From Pelagibacteraceae bacterium AG-325-C10 (GTDB taxonomy: Bacteria; Pseudomonadota; Alphaproteobacteria; Pelagibacterales; Pelagibacteraceae), in assembly GCA_003282975.1 (NCBI GenBank), contig QBYD01000001.1, positions 62,001 to 126,000 of the forward strand: DNA of 64,000 nt, in the 5' to 3' direction. The translations under genes were made by a program, and so were the position numbers. Below, piece after piece: positions 7,977 through 17,197 of this stretch (positions within the stretch are counted from its first letter, which is position 1; each line of letters begins with the position of its first letter). The notes below the pieces were generated by a model that saw only the letters and a list, made by a program, of their open reading frames with translations, was not told the origin of the DNA and ran no database searches.

Positions 7977-9347
7977 TTACTTTATTTCTATTTTTTCAGG
8001 AAGTATACCTTTTGGTCTGTATCTCATGATTAATAATAACCCAAGGCCCATCATTAAGAATCTAAAATAAGGTACGCTTTCAATCAAATGAGCTTTAAGT
8101 GCATTTGACTCTGAAATACCAGCTGTAAAAAAATTAATTAGAAATAATGCAATAGGAGCAGCCTCAATCCACAAGAACCAAACTACGAAACCTCCTAAAA
8201 TAGCACCAAAATTATTACCACTTCCACCAACAATTACCATTACCCAGATAAGAAAGGTGTATCTCATTGGTCTGTAGCTACCTGGTGTGAATAAACCATC
8301 TTGAGTAACCAGCATTGCACCAGCTATTCCAACAATTGCAGAACCTAAAATGAAAATTAATAAGTGTTGCTTAACAACATTTTTTCCCATCGCATTTGCA
8401 GCTTCCTCATTATCTCTAATAGCTCTCATCATTCTTCCCCATGGAGAATAAAGTGCTTTCTGTGTTAAAATTAAAAGAATTATAACTACAGTTAAAAATA
8501 AACCCGAATAACACAATTTTACAAATACAGATGATCCCTCTATTACAAGTTGATTGAGAGCTGACTGCCTTTCTGCTAAATTTGAGATTACATCCAATTT
8601 TCCTGAGTTAAATTTTTCAACTAAGTTTATAAACCAGTCTGTTGTTTGAAGATCAACTTCATAAGGGACTGGTCTCTTAAGACCTATGACATTTTTAACA
8701 CCTCTCGTTAACCAATCTTCATGCTTAATAATTGCAATAACAATTTCAGAAATCAGAAGTGTAGCAATCGCCAGATAATCAGCTCGAAGACCCAAAGCTA
8801 CTTTTCCAACTATGAATGCCAAACCTCCAGCAAATAAAGCTCCAACAATCCATGAAAAGACAATTGGTAAACCAAATCCACCTAGAAAACCAGTTTTAGC
8901 TGGATTAACTGCTTCAATAGCTTCTATGCCAGGTTCAGCAGTTACTCTTATAATTATTATTCCAGCAATTATAATTGATGCAATTCCATATGTCCTAAAT
9001 TTTGATTTTTCAAAATTTTTTAAGATAAATCTAATAGCTAAAATCATTACTATTATCAGCCACAAGCACATCAATATATCAAAACCACCAGCACGCCATG
9101 CTTCTTGAATAGGATCTACTGAAATTAGAACTGCTGCGAGCCCACCTAGTGCTGTGTATCCCATAATTCCAAAGTTAATTAATCCTGCATAACCCCATTG
9201 AATATTAGCTCCCATTGTCATTACTGCAGAAATTAAGCAAAGATTAAAAATAGATAACGCAATATTCCAAGATTGAAATATTCCTACCAAGATTATCAAT
9301 CCCATCATAATACTATAAGCTGCAATTACGTTTAAATTTTTTTTCAC
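7977..9347 (-). CDS. livM: Branched-chain-type ABC transporter permease LivM
   Basis: A 456-residue polytopic inner-membrane permease. It carries the LivM hallmarks: an early GYAGLINFGIMGYTALGG segment, the cytoplasmic coupling loop GRMMRAIRDNEEAANAMG (about residues 328-345) that contacts the ATPases, and the late GGSGNNFGAILGG motif. It is longer than typical LivM (about 350-425) because of extra hydrophobic segments near residues 95-175. The start is GTG at 9345-9347, overlapping the LivH stop as GTGA. It acts with LivH, LivF and LivG immediately upstream. Confidence 0.9.
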   Translation of the reverse strand: MKKNLNVIAAYSIMMGLIILVGIFQSWNIALSIFNLCLISAVMTMGANIQWGYAGLINFGIMGYTALGGLAAVLISVDPIQEAWRAGGFDILMCLWLIIVMILAIRFILKNFEKSKFRTYGIASIIIAGIIIIRVTAEPGIEAIEAVNPAKTGFLGGFGLPIVFSWIVGALFAGGLAFIVGKVALGLRADYLAIATLLISEIVIAIIKHEDWLTRGVKNVIGLKRPVPYEVDLQTTDWFINLVEKFNSGKLDVISNLAERQSALNQLVIEGSSVFVKLCYSGLFLTVVIILLILTQKALYSPWGRMMRAIRDNEEAANAMGKNVVKQHLLIFILGSAIVGIAGAMLVTQDGLFTPGSYRPMRYTFLIWVMVIVGGSGNNFGAILGGFVVWFLWIEAAPIALFLINFFTAGISESNALKAHLIESVPYFRFLMMGLGLLLIMRYRPKGILPEKIEIK

Positions 9348-10354
9348 AATACTTTTCCTTTAAATATTCCTGAAGGTCTATAAAGCAGAACAATAACTAA
9401 TATTGAAAATGATACTGCAAATTTATAGTCTGTTGATAAAAGTTGAACTAAACTTTCAGGTTCCATACTCTCTGGTAAAATATACATAAAAAATTTCTTA
9501 TAAGCGTAAGTTAAGAATATTTCTGAAAAAGCAATAACATATCCTCCCAAAAATGCTCCAAATGGATTTCCAATCCCTCCAACTATAGCTGCAGCAAATA
9601 TAGGAAGCATATTGTTAAAATAGGTAAATGGTTTAAAACTTTTATCTAAACCATATAAAGCACCGCCAATAGTTGCTAAAATTCCAGCAATTATCCAAGT
9701 AATCATTACTATTTTTTTAGGATCAATACCTGAAAGAAGGGCCAAATCCTCATTATCAGAATATGCCTTCATACTCTTTCCTGTCTTAGTTTTATTTAAA
9801 AACCAAAACAATAAAGAAACCAAAACTACTGTTACAAATATTGTAAGTACCTGAGTTGATTTTAAGGCAAGACCTTCATTTAATCCCGTCATTTCTTTAA
9901 ATTCACGAGCTTTAATAATAAACTTTTCTCCATCAAAAAATCTTCTATCTGATGGACCAATAATTATTCTAACTACCGCTTGAGTGACAAACATAACTCC
10001 AATACTCACCATAGCTAGTTGAACAGGTGGGCTTTTGTTTGTTCGATAATACTTAAATACAAATTTATCAATACTTAACATGTATAAAATCATGAATATA
10101 ATTGCAAAAGGAATAGCTAATAGTGCTGTAGGTAGAATACCAAGTGAAATTCCTAAAGATTGAAAATACCAGGTAAACAAAATAGTAACCATTGTACCAA
10201 ATGACATCATGTCTCCAGTAGCAAAATTAGCAAATCTTAAGATACCATAAATTAATGTTACAAAAATTGCTCCAAGGGCTAATTGAGATCCATATGTTAA
10301 GGCTGGAATAAAAATATAATTAAGTAAAAGTATTATCGCATTTAATATATCCAT
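9344..10354 (-). CDS. livH: Branched-chain-type ABC transporter permease LivH
   Basis: A 336-residue inner-membrane permease of the LivH family. It has the N-terminal LTYGSQLALGAIFVTLIYGILRF region split over helices 1 and 2, the coupling-loop segment SMKAYSDNEDLALLSGID (about residues 193-210) and GGIGNPFGAFLGGYVIAF in the second half. It forms a heterodimeric channel with LivM, with which it overlaps by 4 bases; it lies one base after livF. The order livG-livF-livH-livM on the minus strand is a complete importer lacking only a local binding protein. Confidence 0.9.
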   Translation of the reverse strand: MDILNAIILLLNYIFIPALTYGSQLALGAIFVTLIYGILRFANFATGDMMSFGTMVTILFTWYFQSLGISLGILPTALLAIPFAIIFMILYMLSIDKFVFKYYRTNKSPPVQLAMVSIGVMFVTQAVVRIIIGPSDRRFFDGEKFIIKAREFKEMTGLNEGLALKSTQVLTIFVTVVLVSLLFWFLNKTKTGKSMKAYSDNEDLALLSGIDPKKIVMITWIIAGILATIGGALYGLDKSFKPFTYFNNMLPIFAAAIVGGIGNPFGAFLGGYVIAFSEIFLTYAYKKFFMYILPESMEPESLVQLLSTDYKFAVSFSILVIVLLYRPSGIFKGKVL

Positions 10355-10355
10355 A

Positions 10356-11063
10356 CTACCCGCCTAAGAATGAGCTTCTAACTCTTGGATCGTTTAGTAA
10401 TTCATTTCCTGTTCCTGAATATCGATTTTCTCCAGTTACAAGAACATAACCTCTGTCAGAAATATTTAATGCTTGTTTAGCATTTTGTTCAACCATCAAA
10501 ATTGCAACATTGGTTCTTTTTACTTTAATAATATGGTCAAACAATTCATCCATTACTATAGGGGATACACCTGCTGTAGGCTCATCCAACATTAAAACTG
10601 TTGGTTTGATCATTAGTGCTCTTCCAAGAGCAACTTGTTGTCTCTGACCACCTGACAATTCTCCAACAAGCTGGTTTCTTTTTTCTTTTAAGATTGGAAA
10701 TAGCTCATAAATTTCCTCAATAATATTTTTTATGTCATCATTTATTAGGAATGCACCCATTTCTAAATTTTCTTCAACTGTCATACCAGCAAATACATTT
10801 TTTGTTTGTGGAACGAATGAAATTCCCTCTTTAACTCTATCTTGTGGAGATAATTTTGAAATATCTTTTCCATCAATTTTTACTGATCCAGATTTTAAAT
10901 TAAGTAAACCAAGCATAGCTTTCATTGCTGTAGATTTTCCAGCTCCATTTGGTCCTAATATGGAGACAATTTCTCCCTTGTTTACAGTTACTGAGCATGA
11001 GTTAATAATATCTGGTCCATTTCCATAACCGCCTGTCATCTCTATACCTTCGAAGTACGCCAT
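10356..11063 (-). CDS. livF: Branched-chain-type ABC transporter ATPase LivF
   Basis: A 235-residue cytosolic ABC ATPase of LivF size. It shows Walker A GPNGAGKST (residues 37-45), Q-loop SFVPQTKNVF, signature LSGGQRQQVALGRAL and Walker B VLMLDEPTAGVSP, followed by a switch His/Gln region ILMVEQNAKQAL typical of LivF. All catalytic motifs are intact. The stop of livG and the start of livF overlap by one base, indicating coupled synthesis of the two ATPases. Confidence 0.92.
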   Translation of the reverse strand: MAYFEGIEMTGGYGNGPDIINSCSVTVNKGEIVSILGPNGAGKSTAMKAMLGLLNLKSGSVKIDGKDISKLSPQDRVKEGISFVPQTKNVFAGMTVEENLEMGAFLINDDIKNIIEEIYELFPILKEKRNQLVGELSGGQRQQVALGRALMIKPTVLMLDEPTAGVSPIVMDELFDHIIKVKRTNVAILMVEQNAKQALNISDRGYVLVTGENRYSGTGNELLNDPRVRSSFLGG

Positions 11064-11851
11064 TATTTTGTATCCTTAAGTTTTGAACCTCTTCCAAGAT
11101 AGCTTTCAATTACTTTTTCATCTTTTTTTGCTTCCTCAACTGATCCTTCAAATAAAACTGATCCCTCAGCCATTACTATTACTGGTTCACACAGTCTACC
11201 AATAAAATCCATATCATGTTCAATCATACAAAAAGTATAGCCCTTATCCTTATTTAATTTTTCAATCGCAGTTCCAAGATCTTTTAATAATGTTCTATTT
11301 ACCCCAGCACCAACTTCATCAAGTAACACAAGTTTTGCATCTACCATCATTGTTCTTCCAAGTTCTAATAACTTTTTTTGTCCTCCAGAGAGATTTCCTG
11401 CTAATTCATTTGATAAATGTCCTAAATTTAAAAAATCAACTACTTCTTTTGCTTTTTCTTTAATGACTGCTTCCTCCTCAGCTACTAAGTTAGATTTAAA
11501 CAAAGCTGTCATAATTTTTTCACCAGATTGATTTCCAGGAACCATCATTAAGTTTTCTAATACAGATAAATTAGTAAATTCATGAGCTATTTGAAAGGTT
11601 CTTAAAAGTCCTTTTGAAAATAATTCATATGAAGGTACATCGGTAATATTTTCTTCATCAAAAATGACATTCCCACTCGAAGATTTTAAATTTCCTGCAA
11701 TCAAATTAAATAATGTTGTTTTGCCTGATCCGTTGGGTCCAATAATTCCTGTAATAGTTCCTCGCTTAACATTTAAAGAACAATCAGATACAGCAGCAAG
11801 ACCCCCAAAATATTTTGATAAATTATTAATCTCTAAAATATTTTCAGACAT
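11063..11851 (-). CDS. livG: Branched-chain-type ABC transporter ATPase LivG
   Basis: A 262-residue ABC ATPase with the LivG layout: Walker A GPNGSGKTT (about residues 37-45), the long LivG-type helical insert after LLRTFQIAHEF, signature LSGGQKKLLELGR, Walker B LVLLDEVGAGVN and the switch His in CMIEHDMDF. It pairs with LivF to power the LivH/LivM channel. It is first of the four transporter genes in the run and lies 5 bases after the P5C-reductase-like gene. Confidence 0.92.
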   Translation of the reverse strand: MSENILEINNLSKYFGGLAAVSDCSLNVKRGTITGIIGPNGSGKTTLFNLIAGNLKSSSGNVIFDEENITDVPSYELFSKGLLRTFQIAHEFTNLSVLENLMMVPGNQSGEKIMTALFKSNLVAEEEAVIKEKAKEVVDFLNLGHLSNELAGNLSGGQKKLLELGRTMMVDAKLVLLDEVGAGVNRTLLKDLGTAIEKLNKDKGYTFCMIEHDMDFIGRLCEPVIVMAEGSVLFEGSVEEAKKDEKVIESYLGRGSKLKDTK

Positions 11852-11856
11852 CTAAT

Positions 11857-12624
11857 TTATTTATTTAATCTTCGATGAATACTGTCTAAAGTTTTTTCAA
11901 GGGATTTATAAAAACCTACTTTAGTTAATTCCTTCACTCCTTGTTCATTCAATCCTTTTGGTGTTTGAGAATCTTTAACTAAATTTTTTAAGTTTTTTTT
12001 TGAATTTACCACAGCATCTTCAGATAATGCTGAAAACAGAGAGGTAATATATTTTTGAGCATTACTTCTTTCTACTCCTCTTTTTACTAGCCAATCAGTC
12101 ATAACTCTCAACACCTCATAAAAAGGTGCCATCATTCCAGAAGTTGACCAAAAATTTATTGAAAATTTTTCATTTTTAATTTCGACTGAAGTTCCAAGCT
12201 TATTAAAAAATGCTTTCACTTTTGGATTAGGAGGGCAAATAGGTACCGGACCTTTCTTTAATGCAATCGGAGGAAGAGGTATTGCTCTAACAATTGTTAC
12301 TTTTTCGTTAATTGCTTTTCTTAATTGAGACAAAGTTATAGTTGAAATAAAGCTAACAACAGTTTGTTTGGATTTAAATTTTAAATCTTTTATAATTTTT
12401 TCACCAACAATTGGTGTAACAGATAAAAATACCCAATTAGACTGATCTACAATTTGCTGGTTATTTTTAGCAATAACAATTTTTTTAAACTTTTTTTTTA
12501 AACCTTGTGCTATTTTTTTATTTCTTGGTGAAATAATTATTTTTTTGTAAGAAATATTTGACTTACATATTCCAGTAATCACTGAAGAAGCAATTTTTCC
12601 TGTACCAATAAAACCTAAAATCAT
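11857..12624 (-). CDS. Pyrroline-5-carboxylate reductase-like NAD(P)-binding protein
   Basis: A 255-residue protein with an N-terminal Rossmann nucleotide-binding motif GFIGTGKIASSVI (residues 4-16) and the P5C reductase core features VSFISTITLSQL and RAIPLPP (about residues 113-119). It then has a C-terminal helical dimerisation region with DAVVNSKKNL and QTPKGLNEQG, equivalent to the family's TPGG..E motif. Family members reduce P5C to proline with NAD(P)H. The sequence is basic and diverged, with SQTPKGLNEQG replacing the canonical TPGGTT, so a different imine or keto-acid substrate is possible. It lies between glaH and livG. Confidence 0.7.
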   Translation of the reverse strand: MILGFIGTGKIASSVITGICKSNISYKKIIISPRNKKIAQGLKKKFKKIVIAKNNQQIVDQSNWVFLSVTPIVGEKIIKDLKFKSKQTVVSFISTITLSQLRKAINEKVTIVRAIPLPPIALKKGPVPICPPNPKVKAFFNKLGTSVEIKNEKFSINFWSTSGMMAPFYEVLRVMTDWLVKRGVERSNAQKYITSLFSALSEDAVVNSKKNLKNLVKDSQTPKGLNEQGVKELTKVGFYKSLEKTLDSIHRRLNK

Positions 12625-12656
12625 AATTTTGGTTACTTTATATTGATTATATTGAA

Positions 12657-13568
12657 TTAATTAACAAAAAAAGAACCTCTAATTCTGAGTAATTCTCTAC
12701 TTAATTCCTTATTTTCTTTGAAGGGTTTTCTACCATGAAGCCAGAAATAATTATTTGCGATCACAGAGTAACCAACAGGTAATTTAGTAATTATTTTATT
12801 AGTACTCTCCTCTAATCCATCAGATAATCTCTGCAAAAAATTTCCTTGCTCCATATTTTGTGGTTCAGGAAATTGATCTATGTATGAAATTGTTGGTCTT
12901 CCCTCTTCATCTGACGAAAAAACTGGGTGTTCAACTTTATAATCAATATTTTTACTTTTTGGTGATCCCCAAACGAACTTTTGTTTCCCTACAGGATCAT
13001 TATATAGATCGAAACAATGTTCCCAGTCATCAAGGTGTAACATTGCAGTCTCTCCACCTTCTACATTTTGTTCATCAATTTTTGTCATAATTAACCAATC
13101 AGTAACATCTTTGACATATGTTCCATCTGTGTGAAGATCCATATTTCTATAAGCTTTTCTTAAATAAGAGTCACTACTATCTTCATGTTTAACATGAAAC
13201 CTTGCATAATATTTTCCAGCCATAGCATCATGATTTGGTATACCTATAAGATAAGCTATTGCAGTTGATAACTTTACTAAAAATGTTTCGTTAATTTTAG
13301 ATGAAATATCTTTTGGTCCGATTATAAAACAACCAGTTGATCTATCTCTGATAATTGAATTCATTAATTCACTTAATTTATTATCAGTAAGATCGTCCAA
13401 ACTTTTAGCTAAAGTAAATCTTGTAAAAGGTTTAAGTTCTAATGCTGTTACATCAAATTTATTAAATAGAAAAATTAATTTTTCAATAATTTCATTTTCT
13501 AAACTAATTTTGAATATTCTATTTGACTTATCGTGTTTTTGAATATCAATGCCAGGTATTTTTTGCAT
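12657..13568 (-). CDS. glaH: Glutarate 2-hydroxylase (CsiD/GlaH family Fe(II)/2-oxoglutarate dioxygenase)
   Basis: A 303-residue protein that matches E. coli CsiD/GlaH closely over its whole length, for example HDAMAGKYYARF, SDSYLRKAYRNMDLHTDGTYV, KIDEQN and HLDDWEH. The Fe(II) facial triad is His146 and Asp148 (LHTDGTY) plus His278 (FWLHGRK), with Arg291/Arg295 available for 2-oxoglutarate. GlaH converts glutarate to L-2-hydroxyglutarate in lysine/5-aminovalerate breakdown. The usual next enzyme LhgO is not visible in this window. Linkage to a Liv importer and AzlCD suggests uptake and use of an amino-acid-derived substrate; this is inference. Confidence 0.9.
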   Translation of the reverse strand: MQKIPGIDIQKHDKSNRIFKISLENEIIEKLIFLFNKFDVTALELKPFTRFTLAKSLDDLTDNKLSELMNSIIRDRSTGCFIIGPKDISSKINETFLVKLSTAIAYLIGIPNHDAMAGKYYARFHVKHEDSSDSYLRKAYRNMDLHTDGTYVKDVTDWLIMTKIDEQNVEGGETAMLHLDDWEHCFDLYNDPVGKQKFVWGSPKSKNIDYKVEHPVFSSDEEGRPTISYIDQFPEPQNMEQGNFLQRLSDGLEESTNKIITKLPVGYSVIANNYFWLHGRKPFKENKELSRELLRIRGSFFVN

Positions 13569-13608
13569 TCTAGATTTTAATTTAACTTAGTTTATAAATC
13601 AATTTTAA

Positions 13609-13932
13609 TTAAATATAATTATTGATAATTGTCATACAAATAGCAGAAAAGACAGTTGGGTAAATATAGTTTTTCTTTGAAATAAAAAATACAAATAAAG
13701 ACAATAAAACAACTATAAGTCTACTAGAATAAGTTGAGTCTACTAAAACTCCTGCAGGAAAAATTATAGTTCTTGCAATCAAAGCTGCTAAAGTTGCATA
13801 AGCTAAACAATTAAACCATCTAAATAATTTTGATGTCTCTTTAATACCTTGTGAACTAATTACACCTAAAAATCTTGATAAAAATGTTGCAAGAGATGTG
13901 ACCAAAATTGCGTATACAATATTAGCTGACAC
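13609..13932 (-). CDS. azlD: AzlD-family branched-chain amino acid exporter small subunit
   Basis: A 107-residue protein with three to four hydrophobic helices and the AzlD features: an early FLSRFLGV segment and LAYATLAALIARTI (about residues 48-61). It overlaps azlC by 11 bases. AzlD is the small partner of AzlC in exporting branched-chain or related amino acids (best known from azaleucine resistance). It is the last gene of the second liv/azl operon. Confidence 0.85.
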   Translation of the reverse strand: MSANIVYAILVTSLATFLSRFLGVISSQGIKETSKLFRWFNCLAYATLAALIARTIIFPAGVLVDSTYSSRLIVVLLSLFVFFISKKNYIYPTVFSAICMTIINNYI

Positions 13933-14626
13933 TGTGTTCTCCTATTAAATATGCAATAGTTCCACCAATTACCCCTGCTAATAATATTGACCACTCCGGT
14001 GAATATAAATAAATAACAGGCCCTAATATTATTCCAAGCGAAACTGAAAGAGTAATCTGTATAGTTTTAGATGCTCCAACCATCATGCATAAAAAATAAA
14101 CTGGATTTAATATTGCTAAGCCTATCATCATATCTTTATTGAAATAATCTGAAAAAGAAAAGCCAATATATGTTCCTAAAACAGATACACTAACTGTGGC
14201 ACTTCCAATACCAATCCAATAATCAATCCTGTGTTTTTTTGGTATTTGCTTATAGTTACTTCTCATAATCAACCACGCAGAAACAGCAATAAAATGGCAC
14301 GAAAAATAATATTTCCATTTAGGTTGACTCTTATGCATCATTAACGGAAACAAAGACACAGTCATTGGATAAAGTCTTGCATTTACAAACCACACAGCTA
14401 AAAAAATATTGAACAACGATGCTCCAATCAACATAGACTCAGCCATCACTAATGAACCAGGTAAAGCATATGTTAGCATTGTAGAAAATATACTTTCTTG
14501 AATATTAAATCCTAAATTTTTGAAAAGAGCTCCAATAGCAATAAAGCAACAAGTTAGAGCAATCGCTGGGCTATCATGAGTTAGGATTGATCTATATCCT
14601 TTAAAAAAAAATTTTTTGTTGATCAT
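13922..14626 (-). CDS. azlC: AzlC-family branched-chain amino acid exporter large subunit
   Basis: A 234-residue membrane protein with five to six hydrophobic segments and AzlC signatures. These include FSTMLTYALPGSLVMAE near residues 46-62 (family pattern ...AGS.Q) and FLAVWFVNARLYPMTVSLFPLM (split across 74-95). The start overlaps the livF stop as TAATG. Presence of an exporter pair in the same message as a Liv-type importer suggests balanced uptake and overflow of one amino-acid class. Confidence 0.85.
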   Translation of the reverse strand: MINKKFFFKGYRSILTHDSPAIALTCCFIAIGALFKNLGFNIQESIFSTMLTYALPGSLVMAESMLIGASLFNIFLAVWFVNARLYPMTVSLFPLMMHKSQPKWKYYFSCHFIAVSAWLIMRSNYKQIPKKHRIDYWIGIGSATVSVSVLGTYIGFSFSDYFNKDMMIGLAILNPVYFLCMMVGASKTIQITLSVSLGIILGPVIYLYSPEWSILLAGVIGGTIAYLIGEHSVS

Positions 14627-15411
14627 TATCCGCCAAGGAAAAGTCTACCTACGTCTGGATTTTTTAATAAATCATTTCCTTTACCAGCAATTGCGGTTTG
14701 ACCAGATACCAATACATATCCAATATCAGCAAACTCTAAACCTTTTTTGGCATTTTGCTCAACAAGTATTATTGTTTTTTTTTCATTTTCTTGAAGATCC
14801 CTTAAAATTTCAAAAACCATATCAATATATCTTGGCTCAAGACCAATCGATGGTTCATCTACTAAAAGAACTGATGGTTTCATAACTAGAGCTCTAGAAA
14901 TTTCTAACAATCTTCTCTCTCCACCAGATAAAACTTTTGCTGGCTGGTTTCTTCTATTTCTTAATCTCTCATATTTTTCAAATATTCTTTCAGCTTCCTG
15001 ATAAGATTCATCCGTTTTTTCTTTAATATATCCACCCATTAATAAATTTTCTTCAACAGTCATATCGGGAAATACAGAATTATCTTGAAGTATATAAGCT
15101 ATACCAACTGACTTTAATTTTTCAGCAGGAGTAAGATTTGTAATCTCTTTTCCTTCTATTTCAATCTGACCAGAAAATATATTTGTAAATCCATATATAG
15201 AATGAAGTATTGTAGATTTTCCCGCACCATTTGGTCCAATTAAACATAATGATTGAGCTTTGTTGACAAACAAATCAAAGTTATGAAGAATTTCCATCTT
15301 TCCATAACCGGCATTTAAATTTTTAATTGTTAAGTGAATTTCATCTGGGGATAATTTTTTTAAGTCTTCTGCTGTAGGAGCTTTCCCTAAAACCTCATAT
15401 TGATTTGACAT
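14626..15411 (-). CDS. livF: Branched-chain-type ABC transporter ATPase LivF (second set)
   Basis: A 261-residue ABC ATPase. After a roughly 28-residue N-terminal extension it shows Walker A GPNGAGKST, signature LSGGERRLLEISRAL, Walker B VLLVDEPSIGLEP and the LivF-type ILVEQNAKKGL. It is distinct from the LivF at 10356-11063 (signature ERR against QRQ), so the two transporters are separate systems. It overlaps livG and azlC by one base each. Confidence 0.92.
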   Translation of the reverse strand: MSNQYEVLGKAPTAEDLKKLSPDEIHLTIKNLNAGYGKMEILHNFDLFVNKAQSLCLIGPNGAGKSTILHSIYGFTNIFSGQIEIEGKEITNLTPAEKLKSVGIAYILQDNSVFPDMTVEENLLMGGYIKEKTDESYQEAERIFEKYERLRNRRNQPAKVLSGGERRLLEISRALVMKPSVLLVDEPSIGLEPRYIDMVFEILRDLQENEKKTIILVEQNAKKGLEFADIGYVLVSGQTAIAGKGNDLLKNPDVGRLFLGG

Positions 15412-16151
15412 TATTGAGCTCCTAAATACGCATCTATAACACGTTTATCATTTTTTATTTCATCTGGTGAACCATTGGCTAACATTTTACCATGAGCTAA
15501 ACAGAAGATGCTTTCAGCTAATTGCATAATTACTCTCATATTATGTTCGATTACTAAAAGAGTAATTCCAAAATCCTTATTCACTTTAATTAATCTATCA
15601 ATAATTCCATTTATCAATGTTGGATTAATGCCTGCAGTTGGCTCATCTAGCAACAGCATTTCAGGCTCATTCATTAATGCCATTGCAAGTTCTAATAACT
15701 TTTGTTGACCAAATGAAAGATCTCCTGCTCTAAGTTTTCTTTTTTGAAATAACCCTACAAAATTCAGTAAATTTTCAGCTTTATCTGTTAGTTCTTGTGG
15801 AATTTTTGAAAAAATTTTCATTAAATTTGTGTCACTACCTTTGTGGCTAATAAGCATATTCTCAATGCAGTTAAGCTTTCCATAAATTCTTGTTTGTTGA
15901 AATGTTCTTAATAAGCCTAATTTTGCAATAACTGGTACTGGTAATTCTGAAACTTCTTTACCATTAAATTTTATAGATCCTTGGTCGATTGGATAAGTTC
16001 CAACTATTGAATTAAATAAAGTTGTTTTTCCAGATCCATTTGGACCAATTAATCCAACTATTTTTCCTTTTTCAACGTTCATTGAAATATCAACATTAGC
16101 TTTAACACCACCAAATGATTTGCTTACATTACTAACTTCTAAAATACTCAT
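15411..16151 (-). CDS. livG: Branched-chain-type ABC transporter ATPase LivG (second set)
   Basis: A 246-residue ABC ATPase with Walker A GPNGSGKTT (residues 35-43), LivG helical insert beginning LLRTFQQTRIYGKL, signature LSFGQQKLLELAMAL, Walker B MLLLDEPTAGINP and the switch His of LLVIEHNMRVI. The signature carries Phe in place of the usual Gly (LSFGQ against LSGGQ), a known variation among LivG proteins. It works with LivF, LivM and LivH around it; its start overlaps the livM stop by 4 bases. Confidence 0.92.
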   Translation of the reverse strand: MSILEVSNVSKSFGGVKANVDISMNVEKGKIVGLIGPNGSGKTTLFNSIVGTYPIDQGSIKFNGKEVSELPVPVIAKLGLLRTFQQTRIYGKLNCIENMLISHKGSDTNLMKIFSKIPQELTDKAENLLNFVGLFQKRKLRAGDLSFGQQKLLELAMALMNEPEMLLLDEPTAGINPTLINGIIDRLIKVNKDFGITLLVIEHNMRVIMQLAESIFCLAHGKMLANGSPDEIKNDKRVIDAYLGAQ

Positions 16152-17197
16152 TTAAGCTCTACCTGTGCCTTACGATCTTTTTCATCTACTACTTCACCAA
16201 ATCTATCTGGATATTTTTCTCTTAACCATCCCATAATTCCTTCAGGGAAATAAATTACAATCACAACAATCAAGACTCCTAAAGCAACATACTGCCAACC
16301 TAAAAAGAATGTCCAAAAGCCTTCTTTAAATATATGAAATACAGTTGCGCCAATAATTGGGCCCCAAAGTGTTCCTTTACCTCCAAGTATTGCCATCAAT
16401 ACCATGAATACTCCCATCTCTCTTCCATCAAATGCAACATCAGTAGAGTCAATGTATCCAACTAAGCCACCCATTATTCCACCTGCTAATCCACAAAAGA
16501 AAGCTGAGATCATCCAACCAATAATTTTATATTTCATTGTTTCAATGCCCATTGCTTCAGCTTTATCCTCGTTATCTCTAATAGCATTAAGTATTAATTT
16601 AAATCTTGTAGGATATATTGAACGAACAGCAACGAATGTGAGCACCAATGTAAAGAAGCTCAAGAAATAAAAAAATTCACCTCTTAACTCTAAACTTCCA
16701 ACATTAGGAAATGGTGGAGTAGTAAAGCCTTGTCCAGCTCCAATGATTTCAATTCCTCCAGAAATTTCACCTGCCGCAACTCCTAATCCTAATGTACAAA
16801 TTGCAAAATAATGTCCTCTAAGTCCTAAAATAGAGTATCCAATTAAACCTGCTACAATAGTTGGTACAACCGCAGCAACTATCAATCCAACGGCCATTCC
16901 TTGAAAAAACTGAGTCGGAGTATGAACAAATGTTTTTTCACCTCCACTTTCTGTCCACTCTGCTAATGGAAAAAACATTCCCACTTGTACTGATGCACAT
17001 AAATACATACCAAGACCATAAAAGAGAATATTTCCGAATGAATTATATCCCATTTCACCACCTTGAATATTCCAGGTTGTAGCGAGAATAATTAGTACAC
17101 AAAGAATAGATAACTGCACCTTAAAAGCTGGAAATATAAATGGAGCAGCTATACCAAAAATTAAAATTCCAATGTATAGAATTAAATTATTTTTCAT
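16148..17197 (-). CDS. livM: Branched-chain-type ABC transporter permease LivM (second set)
   Basis: A 349-residue polytopic permease of normal LivM length. It has ATTWNIQGGEMGYNSFGNIL near the N-terminus, the coupling loop LILNAIRDNEDKAEAMGIE (about residues 206-224) and the late ILGGKGTLWGPIIGA motif. The C-terminal tail after YFPEGIMGWLREKYPDRFG is charged and cytoplasmic. It overlaps livG by 4 bases and livH by one. Confidence 0.92.
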   Translation of the reverse strand: MKNNLILYIGILIFGIAAPFIFPAFKVQLSILCVLIILATTWNIQGGEMGYNSFGNILFYGLGMYLCASVQVGMFFPLAEWTESGGEKTFVHTPTQFFQGMAVGLIVAAVVPTIVAGLIGYSILGLRGHYFAICTLGLGVAAGEISGGIEIIGAGQGFTTPPFPNVGSLELRGEFFYFLSFFTLVLTFVAVRSIYPTRFKLILNAIRDNEDKAEAMGIETMKYKIIGWMISAFFCGLAGGIMGGLVGYIDSTDVAFDGREMGVFMVLMAILGGKGTLWGPIIGATVFHIFKEGFWTFFLGWQYVALGVLIVVIVIYFPEGIMGWLREKYPDRFGEVVDEKDRKAQVELK

